This document shows positions 56,457-64,000 of a stretch of DNA of 64,000 nt, piece after piece. The DNA lies in NCBI RefSeq assembly GCF_000715075.1, contig NC_134089.1, positions 103,733,157 through 103,797,156 of the forward strand, read 5' to 3'. This DNA comes from Nicotiana tabacum. Taxonomy: Eukaryota > Streptophyta > Magnoliopsida > Solanales > Solanaceae. The position numbers and the translations under genes were made by a program. The notes under the pieces are model-generated. The model was given only the letters and a program-made list of their open reading frames with translations. It was not told where the DNA came from and searched no databases. Positions within the stretch are counted from its first letter, which is position 1; each line of letters opens with the position of its first letter.

Positions 56457-57661
56457 CAAGACTCCTTCCGGGTAGGGAAAGGAGTAGCCTTCCAATTGTT
56501 AAGCTTTGTATTTGACCCGACGAATTAGACATCCTCTTTGCTAGAACCTTCTCCAACTTCCACCAAGTTCACATCATCTAACAACCTCTGGAACCTTTCG
56601 ATTAACTCCTCATCAATGTCAACCACAGAACTTGGAACTGTCATCACTGGGCGTTTCCTAGCGTTGGGCTTGACAAAAAACCTGGAGAGACGCGGGATAG
56701 GCTTTGGAAGTACCCACGCCTTCTGTTTCAACCTTTTAGCCCTTTTCACATCTGCCGTTGTAGGTTTGAATCCAAGACTGAACGTACCCAAATTTTCAGG
56801 GAGGGTACTGGCTATATGATACCCTACAGAGATGCACCTAGACCTTTATTGGGCACAAAGCCATTTTTTAGCATTTCAAAGGCCGCCATGACTGATGCGG
56901 AAGTTATCTTTGGAGTTGGAACAAATTTCCCTTTGGCACCTTCTCGACTGGCACTGTTTCAAAAATTTGATAGACCTAAGGCCCTTTGTCATCTTCAACT
57001 TCAATGAACGGGACAGAGGCATCACTGTGAGCACACAAATTATCCTCGCCATGCACGATGATCTTCTGTCTATCCCATTCGAACTTGACCATCTGATGCA
57101 AAGTGGACGGGACTTCTTTGGCAGCATGAATCCAAGGTCGACCCAACAACAAATTATAAGAGACGGCTACATCCAGCACTTGTAACTCCATGGTGAATTC
57201 AACCGGTCCTATTGTCAATTCAAGCATTATATCACCAACTGAATCTTTCCCTCCACCGTCAAATCCTCGAACACATATGTTGTTCTTGTGAATCCTCTCA
57301 TCATCAACTTTCAAATTGTTAAGAGTAGAGAGAGGAAAAATGTTTGCAATAGAACCATTGTCGATTAACACCCTGGTAACCGCAGAATCTTCACATTTTA
57401 CCGTCAAATAGAGAGCTTTATTGTGTTCATTACCTTCCACCGGCAACTCATCATCAGAGAAGGTGACCCTGTTCAACTCGAATATTTTGTTGGTGATATT
57501 TTCCGATGGTTCACTGAAATTTTGTCGGGGACATGAGCTTCGTTCAGAATTTTCATTAGGGCCCGACGATGCTCGTCTGAGTGGATCAACAATGACAATA
57601 AGGAAATCTGAGCAGGCGTCTTCCTCAACCGCTCCACGATGGAATAATCTTGTACCTTCAT
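56457..57661 (-). pseudogene. pro: Protease and C-terminal tail of element B
   Basis: The frame at 56976-57476 holds the aspartic protease: VLIDNGSIANIFPLSTL with the DNGS active site and YNLLLGRPWIHAAK. Upstream, 57473-57661 gives the linker VERLRKTPAQISLLSLLIHS. Downstream a stop, a TAG at 56824-56826 in the G-patch-like end (KGLGASL then stop) and the basic tail at 56525-56791 (RAKRLKQKAWVLPKPIPRL) follow, then an additional stop at 56525 before the conserved end KESW at the intron. The TAG is at the same codon as in element A. Confidence 0.85.
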
Positions 57662-57682
57662 CTTTCTCAGAAACTCCTCCGC

Positions 57683-60065
57683 CTATTCTTCAATCACTAC
57701 TTTCTTCACTAGAACTGGGTTATCTCTGGATGCTTTAGCTTTCCTTAACTCTTCCGGGGAAAAGCATCTCCCCGAACGAGTTAATCCCTGGGCCTCATTG
57801 ACTTCTTCTTTCACTTCCTTTCCTTTATAGGTCACTATCACTCGTTCATAATTCCATGGGATAGCCTTGGTGCTGATTACAGGTAACTGGGTTACGGGCT
57901 TAATGATGACACGATCCGTACGGGCCCCCTCAACAATTATAATAGGCTTGTTTGCTACTCCTAGCACAACCACTTTTGATTGTTCTTGCTTTGATACAAT
58001 ATCACTTGGGGTTCTTTTCTCAGCTACCACAGATGGTTCACCGATTGTCCTGCTCACCTTGTTCACTGATCCTTCAATTGTTGATTTTTTAACTGGCTTG
58101 ACCTCACTGGACTGAATCATCATGACGGTCCGTGAAGGCTTCTTGGGCTCCCCTCCCTTATGTACTATCTCGATCATGTTTGTCTCCTAATGGGTTGGTA
58201 GTGCGTTCTGGTTGATGTTGGGTGCCTCTAGAGTCTGGACTTTAATCCAGTTTGTGTCAATGAGCTCTTGGATGGCATTTTTCAAGTGTCAGCACTTCTC
58301 CGTATCATGCCCCGGGGTACCAGAACAATAATCACAGCTTACGGAGTAATCAAGATTCTTTGGAGGAGGGTTTGGCAATTTCGACTCTATTGGCCTCAGC
58401 ATATCCAACTGCCTCAATCTATGGAACAAAATTGTATAAGACTCCCCCAATGGGGTAAAGGTTTTATTCCGCTACATCCTCTTGTTTTTAAATGCTGGAT
58501 TGGGTCGGAAACCTGGACCGGCAGGGTTTCGGTAGGCTCGTGGGGGTGTGTAGGAATTTTGTGGAGCTGGGGCACGCCATTGCGCATAGGCAGGAGGTTG
58601 AGTATATGTCTGGGCGTGGTGGACAGAAATATAAGGGTCTGTTGATGGGAAGTAGTGTTGGGGTAAATTATATGGGGTTTGGGTGTAGGTTTGGTGGTGT
58701 GGTTGAGGCTGAGTATAATAGTGTGACGGGCCCCTGGATCTAAACCATGATCCTGAATTGATTGTTGCCACATCTTCTTTCTTCTTCTTTCCAATCACTC
58801 CTCCAGTACCGTTCTGAATGACTTGGGTAGTTGCCTTAATAGCCGAGTAACTCATGATTTTACTTTATTTGAGCCCTTCTTCCCCCATGACACCCATCTT
58901 CACTAACTCATTGAAAGATTTGCCTATGACCGATATCAGATGGCCGAAGTAAGTAGGCTCTAGAGCCTGCAGAAAATAATCCACCATCTTTCTCTCCTTC
59001 ATCGGAGGGTCAACTCTTGCCGCTTGTTTTCTCTAACGAATACCATATTCCCTAAAACTTTCACTAGGCTTCTTCTCATTCTTAGTCAAGGATAAATGAT
59101 GTGGAACAATATCGAGGTTGTATTGGAAATGACAAGCGAATACTTGGGACAAATCATCCTATGTATACCATCTGTTGTGATCCTGACGAGTGTACCACAC
59201 CAACACTGCGCCGCTCAGACTCTGGCTAAAGTATGTCATCAATAGCTCATCTTTCCCACCGACTCCTCTCATTTTACTGTAGAATCCCATCAAATAGGTT
59301 ACTGGGTCTTCGTGCCCGTCATATAGATCAAATTTAGGCATCTTGAATCCCACCGGCAGTTGAACATTGGAAAATAGACACATATCTTTGTATGCCACGC
59401 TCACCTAGCCTCCCAATCCCTGCATTTTTCTGAATGACATGTTCTAGGCTTTTAACCTTCCTGAACATCTCCTCCTATTTTGGGTTTTTAGGTGGTTTCT
59501 CAGTCTCACTTGGGAGGTTGAAACGAGGAGTGTAGGAGTAATGCTCTGGGGCCTTGAAAGTAGGCTCTGGGGAGTAGTATTGGTTATCTTGGGTCTGGAA
59601 TAAAGGCTCAATGGAGGATCGATGGAGTGTAGCGGGTAGGGGTGCCACAAAAATAGGGGTGGTTGGTGGAAGAGGGTGTGGGACTGGTTTGGGTGGTGGT
59701 GCTTGTGGAGTTTGGGAAGTGGTACCTTGGTAGTGGTGGCAAATGGGGATGCCTGGAGATGAATCAACAATGGGAGGTTCCTGGGAGTGAGCCAGCGGCG
59801 GGACGAAAGCAGGGTTGGCGGGGTATGATGATGGTGGATGCCCTTTCACCCATGCCTGGTACATCTCTGCTATCTGGTGTTTCAACTTATATAACTCCTC
59901 TTTCAGATTAACATCAGACTCTTCCCCCTCCCTCGACGGATCGATAACACTTGCATCCAGTTCTTGGTTAGCCATGATCAACTTGACTTTGGACCTGGTG
60001 TTGTACGGATGAGTTGCCAGAATGCCAAACAAACTAACCACTTGCCTGAAACTCGACGACAACAA
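57683..60065 (-). pseudogene. gag: gag of element B, several pieces
   Basis: Pieces in sense order: 59475-60065 (N-terminal; the equivalent of the A start is probably MANQELDAS near 59975, followed by a helical KEELYKLKHQIAEMYQAW and a proline-rich region), 59159-59404 (Gag core, MPKFDLYDGHEDPVTYLM), a stop-interrupted core remainder, 58472-58855 (after the core), a zinc knuckle DYCSGTPGHDTEKC near 58300-58330, and 57683-58177 (acidic and basic linker to protease). At least five stops or shifts break it. Confidence 0.85.
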
Positions 60066-60370
60066 ACAAACTTGTTAGCGATTAGAGCTTAACAGATAAG
60101 CAATCGTACATTGGGGATGTAATGAACCTAAGGGTTAATCATTTCTATTATGCATTTGGACGGCTGCTTGCGTCATCCCGGCTTTCACTAATTGCAATTT
60201 CTTTTCCTCTCTTTTTTTTCATTCCTACTTTTTCCTTCTTGACTCTTGTTTTTATCCTTTTATTCTCTTATTTTTCTCTCTTGTTCTGCCATTATTTCGT
60301 TCCCACAGTTTTTCTTGTTTTCTCTCTCTTTTTTTCTTTTCCTTTTTCTTTTTATTTTATTTCATGGTTA
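60066..60370 (-). other. Spacer upstream of gag, element B
   Basis: A pyrimidine-rich run at 60190-60365 (plus strand) lies against the class C motif, matching the arrangement in C and A. The 83-codon plus frame here is low complexity and not a gene. Confidence 0.5.
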
Positions 60371-60438
60371 TGATCGAATCCTATGGGGATTGCCTACGTA
60401 TCATGATGCCTCATGAATCATACCAAGCGTAGTTCTGG
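60371..60438 (-). promoter_or_regulatory. Conserved hairpin motif, class C, element B
   Basis: In sense GAACTACGCTTGGTATGATT, inner stem TCATG/CATGA with loop AGGCAT, then TACGTAGGCAATCCC. The outer stem CTACG/CGTAG is intact. Confidence 0.8.
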
Positions 60439-60614
60439 AAATAAGGGTAAAATAAATAAATAAAAAACATTTTGAGGTTTTCAAATTTTCATAAAATAGA
60501 ACATCTTGATTACAACGACTCATCCTACAGAATTTAATCATAAAAACTAACAAACTCGAAAAGGGGGACTAACAGACTCCAACAGAAAGATGAAAATATA
60601 GACTAGAAAGAAAA

Positions 60615-62662
60615 TCATGAATACATCAATGCCTCAACTTCTCCAGGGGCCCGTGGGACATCAGTCGGCCTTGCCACGGGCCTATGCGCAAGATCCCCTT
60701 GAAGACGCTCCAGGTCACTCATTATTTGGCGAATGAAGGTCATTACTGCAGCAAAGAAGGTGGTTCTGGTCATGTCTTCACATTCGTGGCACTTCATGAT
60801 GATGTAGTCAGCAATTGCTCTAACACTCTCCCTGATGATACACTTTTCTTGTAGCAACCGTCCAATCTGCTGAGACCTGGTCCCCAAAATTTGTTAGACT
60901 GCATGATTTTGTTCTTGAAGTTGCTGCAGATCTTTTTCTAACTACGACATCAATATATAACAGTGATCTCTTTCTTCTTTGAAATCCCTTGCCTGCTTAG
61001 TCATTTCATTTTCAAGGACGGTGATCTTTTTCTTCAACCCCACAATTCCACTATCATATTTCTCTTTTAACTGTTTGACCAAGAGTGCTCGTTCCTCCGC
61101 ATTTTTAGCCAATTTTGTTCGAGCTCTTGCCAGTTCGATTTCGGCCTTGTTCAGATCAAAACCATATTCGCCCACTTTCTGCCTAAGGTTACCTATAAGC
61201 TTTTCATCTTTTGCACTTCTAGCGAGGTTTTTGGCTGCCATTTTCATTTCCTTAATTTGGGCTCGGAGGGCGTCATTCTCTTTGGCTAGCTTTTTCTTTT
61301 CACCCTCATACGCAGCGGCTTGCAAACCATTCCCAAATTGAAGATCTCTAACTTGCTTCTCCAGCTTGCTTATGGTGGCCCAATACTCATTTTTTTGGCC
61401 AACCAATCCCATTGTTCCTGTGACGCCTCGACAAATTCTTGAAGATGGGGTCTTTTGGCTGGTCTTCCAAACTCAACACTTCTTTTGTACCATGTGAGGT
61501 AACCGGGCGAGACTTCACCCTTGGATAGATCACGCACTTGGGTGTTTGCTATCAAGTACTAATGCTCACTCCAGATCTGGCGAACTGTTGCTTCATGGAA
61601 TAGACCATCAGAACCGATCTCGACTACCTGAGTACTAAGGTCTTCATCCTTTGGAACTATTTGACATCTCCCCACCTGTCTCAAAACCCGGTACGGGGCA
61701 TAACGCTGTATACTTATGAGAACCATAAAGAGGAAGTGAGGACCAGTAGCAGGCATGTATATGATTTCATCAGCAGGAAGCCAACCCAACATCCATTTTA
61801 TTTGATTGGCAGTGACAAAGCGGAGGCAAGATATCCATTCTGCGACCCATTCTAGCATGTTGAACCCTTCAACCCTTGTATAAAACTTCTCTATGCAGCT
61901 TTCTCCTGTTTACCCATGGTTCATGTACTGGGGACGATGACGTAGATGCTTATTCATCCACATTTGTAGCAACAATTTACACCCTTCAGAAAAGTCCGCT
62001 CTAGCTTTGCAGGCTGTGAGAGCTTAGAATATTTCGGACACTATCATGGGCGTAAGGGTGCTTTTTGGCTTGGGTAAGCAAAGTGTTGACGACCCCGGCT
62101 ACAGGTACATCGATATTTCCGTCATTCCTAGGAAACACTAAAAGACCTAAAAATACTACCATGAAGGCGAAGCATCTATGCTCTTCCCATTTTAGTCGAT
62201 TCTCTTTGCTGCAAATTTTGCTCTCCGGGTTTTCGAATCCCCCTATGTGTCTGTACCGTTGATATATGAACTGTGGAGTAGAAAACCCAACCGCCAAATC
62301 TGCGTATTCGCCCCCCCTGCTTATTTTTAGCAAATCAAGAAGCTTGTGATAGGTGACGACTCTCGGGGCAACCAGATACTTATGTCTCAAAGCTTCATTA
62401 CTCCCAACATATCCGGCTATCTGTTCTAAAGTGGATGTGAGTTCAAATCCGAGAAATGAAACACGTTGTGTGCTGGATCCCAAAATGTAACCAATGCTTT
62501 TATAATGTCTCCTCTAGGCCAGATCTTCAATCACGCGGTGAGACCCCCCAAGTGCTGGTTGACCACATCTCGTCCTGATTTTCCCAGATCATCCCACCAC
62601 ATACACAGTTCCAAAGGAATCTTGGTCATGACCTTCATTGGCAAGTTTTTACTCGTTCTCAT
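60615..62662 (-). pseudogene. ORF1 of element B, broken
   Basis: Same protein as ORF1 of element A, starting at ATG 62662 (MRTSKNLPMK), then MTKIPLEL, and ending at 60615. Pieces: 62001-62483 (FELTSTLEQIAGYVGSNEAL, LLVFPRNDGNIDVPVAGVV), 61559-61858, 61370-61555, 60942-61412 (coiled coil, TISKLEKQVRDLQFGNGLQ) and 60615-60887 (CHECEDMTRTTF). Length and ends agree with A, so this is a decayed copy and the A/B conservation supports ORF1 as a real protein. Confidence 0.85.
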
Positions 62663-62994
62663 TCTACACATTTAGGTTAGAGTGATTGGTTTACACACAA
62701 AGTGAATCTCATTTGAAAACTTGACAAAAGGGGTTATTTTTGCAAAAAATTAAGAAATCACGGCTACATTTGTGAATACATCCCTTCACCACTTTGAAAT
62801 GGAAGTTTTCAGGGTTGTGCTTGCTAAGTGGCCAAAATTTGGCAAACACAGTCAGTGGCTATCCTTGCAAAAATAACCTTCCGGCGCCCCGTCGGGAAAT
62901 TCGGCTATTTAGACAAGAACGGCATGACCCATTTTATTTATGACAGAATGACGATGCTTCATATATTTTTTCCAAAATTTCCAAAAAGCGGGGC
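62663..62994 (-). other. Leader of element B, single copy of the block duplicated in A
   Basis: About 62760-62935 corresponds to one of the two leader blocks of element A (CTTCCGGCGCCCCGTCGGGA). It also has TTTTTGCAAAAAA and AAGTGGCCAAAATT words related to the repeats at 9015-9475 in element C. Confidence 0.6.
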
Positions 62995-63058
62995 GGGACC
63001 CGATGAGGGTTGCCTACGTATCCCACATCCGGTGAGACTCAAACCCGCGTAGTTCGGC
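62995..63058 (-). promoter_or_regulatory. Conserved hairpin motif, class D, element B
   Basis: In sense GAACTACGCGGGTTTGAG, inner stem TCTCAC/GTGGGA (one G-U pair, where A has A-U) with loop CGGAT, then TACGTAGGCAACCC. GGGTT/AACCC is also present. Confidence 0.8.
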
Positions 63059-63807
63059 CAACTTTGACACAATTGAAAAAAATAAAACACTTTGAAATGA
63101 TTTTTCTACTTTTTTCTATCTTTCTTTTTCAAAATTTTTGGCAGAGTTTCGGGATGTTTTGGATACCAGATTTTGGGCAACAGATGAAATTTTCTCTCAT
63201 TCTCCGCACTTGATATCTTTTTCTTCCCTTTTCCCTTTTTCTCTAACAAATTTTGGTTTTTCTCACTTAATCTAGAAGCCGGTCAGCATGCGGTCCGAAA
63301 CAAATTAAATGCACAGTAGTACATAAAAATGCATCAGGTTGGTCTTTTATTTTCGGGTACGTCTGTCCTAGATGGACCCAACCCCTGTGTGAGTCCCCAA
63401 AGTCAAATGCATATGATGCAAACAAGCGTTCCTATTAGGAATCCGGCATGGGGCTGAGTTATTCTAGGTTTAAAACCTGGGTATATTGTTCTAGACTTGT
63501 GTACCCGAGCGAACAACTCGAGCCGGGGGGGGCTACGTACCGGGAACCAAAAGGCCATCCGGCTTTGTAACTTGTCCGAGCCTCTTCTTAATTTGAGGTA
63601 TGCCACTAACAGAAAAGGAGTCACGCCAGCGTGCACATCCCCGAAGATGAGAAGAGAAGGGTTTCGTAGCAGTTTATATATAGTACAGATAATATCAAGC
63701 GGTAAAAAACAACATTTAGCACATTAGGCCCAAACATGTAATTAAAATCAGACAATAAATAAAGCCAGATATAACAATTATTCCAAGCTCGAATTCTTGA
63801 ACCTTAA
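63059..63807 (-). other. 5' leader of element B
   Basis: Collinear with 51221-52109 of A and 9573-10361 of C (AGATGGACCCAACCC at 63370, AATCCGGCATGGGG at 63440, TTTATATATAGTACAGATAA at 63673). No conserved frame. Confidence 0.6.
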
Positions 63808-63845
63808 ACCAGAGATTCTGGGTTCGATCCCCAACAGAGTCGCCA
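63808..63845 (-). other. Primer binding site of element B with extended tRNA-like sequence
   Basis: The plus strand reads like the 3' half of a tRNA: CCAGAGATTCTGGGTTCGAT then CCCCAACAGAGTCG and CCA. The TTCGATC heptamer is a canonical T-loop flanked by CTGGG/CCCAA, and CAGAGTC-G-CCA looks like an acceptor strand with discriminator and CCA. From memory it resembles a plant tRNA-Arg. Four bases separate it from the LTR. Confidence 0.75.
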
Positions 63846-63849
63846 GAGC

Positions 63850-64000
63850 TGTCACACCTCCTTTTTCCTACACCCCGGAAGAGGTATAAGGGAATTTTTT
63901 CCAACTTAAGTGACAAACGACACAGGATTATTATTTAAGTATCAGAGTCGCCACTTGGGGTAATTTATGGTGTCCCAAGTCACCGGTTCTAAATCCCGAA
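63850..64000 (-). repeat. Start of the 5' LTR of element B
   Basis: Matches 21920-22070 with about ten differences. The primer-like 11-mer is at 63943-63953 and the ACTTGGGG/TCCCAAGT repeat follows. The rest is beyond the window. Confidence 0.9.

Larger units (their letters stand above)
21920..64000 (-). mobile_element. Element B: old Ogre element split by element A, 5' LTR cut by the window edge
   Basis: Parts: 3' LTR 21920-25825, internal 25826-33347 and 56219-63849, start of the 5' LTR 63850-64000. Removing A and one copy of its target duplication restores a continuous internal region of about 15.1 kb. The five bases left of it are ACGGT (21915-21919); the matching copy would lie to the right of the window. 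The 151 comparable LTR bases differ at roughly ten positions by eye, about 7 percent, far more than the A LTR pair, as the nesting requires. Confidence 0.9.

Noticed and set aside
2072..63058. Hairpin motif as a hammerhead ribozyme (CTGAT resembles CUGAUGA)
   Set aside because: The GAAA core strand and the cleavage triplet in the right geometry are missing, and the GAAA in the copy at 40450 is a loop, not a core. Another ribozyme is not excluded.
63808..63845. A tRNA gene
   Set aside because: Only the 3' half is tRNA-like, with CCA encoded and directly beside an LTR; no D-arm or anticodon arm lies upstream. It is the PBS region.

Overview
This window is plant nuclear heterochromatin-type DNA. 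It is made almost entirely of nested LTR retrotransposons, and I see no host gene, tRNA, rRNA or CRISPR array. The giant Ogre-type (Tat clade, Ty3/gypsy) elements, the additional large ORF upstream of gag, the 4-kb LTRs and the accompanying Retand-like, Athila-like and Tekay-like fragments all look like a Solanaceae genome. Nicotiana or a close relative is my best guess, from familiarity rather than a search. All autonomous elements here read on the minus strand, so their 3' ends lie at lower coordinates.

Layout. 1-982: the end of an Ogre-type LTR (element D), inserted into the 3' LTR of element C. 983-12698: element C, an Ogre relative that keeps LTRs, PBS, PPT, leader, gag and an intron but has lost ORF1, protease and nearly all of pol. 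12699-about 16086: a Retand-like Tat element (R) cut inside its RT by element C, with gag, protease, PBS and LTR. 16095-17070: a non-autonomous hAT transposon with a perfect 8-bp target duplication. 17079-about 18400: unrecognised. About 18400-20071: an Athila-like 3' LTR and a bit of its internal region. 20072-21919: part of a Tekay/Del-like LTR. 21920-64000: an old Ogre element B, whose 3' LTR and internal region are complete but whose 5' LTR is only begun at the right window edge. B is split inside its RT coding exon by a young, full-length Ogre element A (33348-56218, 22,871 bp, 4.2-kb and 4.06-kb LTRs, 5-bp target duplication ATTGG).

Element A shows the complete plan in sense order: 5' LTR, PBS matching a tRNA 3' end, leader, ORF1 (a DUF7745-like region plus coiled coils), gag-protease with a G-patch-like tail, a 172-nt intron, RT, a double RNase H region, integrase, a 3' UTR with tandem arrays, PPT and 3' LTR. 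Several nonsense changes and 1-nt frameshifts make this copy defective although its LTRs are only about 1 percent diverged by eye. Element B has the same plan but is older and more broken, including substitutions of an integrase catalytic residue and a zinc ligand.

The most interesting signal is not a gene. A roughly 60-nt motif occurs 12 times, four times in each of A, B and C, always at the same four junctions: leader/ORF1, ORF1/gag, pol/3' UTR and next to the PPT. Its two nested inverted repeats differ in sequence between copies while keeping pairing, which is the signature of a conserved RNA structure. Also notable are a second copy of the tRNA-primer-complementary 11-mer in U5 beside a conserved hairpin, an extended tRNA-like sequence at the PBS, a tandem hairpin family in the 3' UTR, 3' UTR arrays with a shared core, and a conserved phase-matched intron. 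Element C acts as a natural deletion map: it kept all of these cis signals while losing the enzymes.
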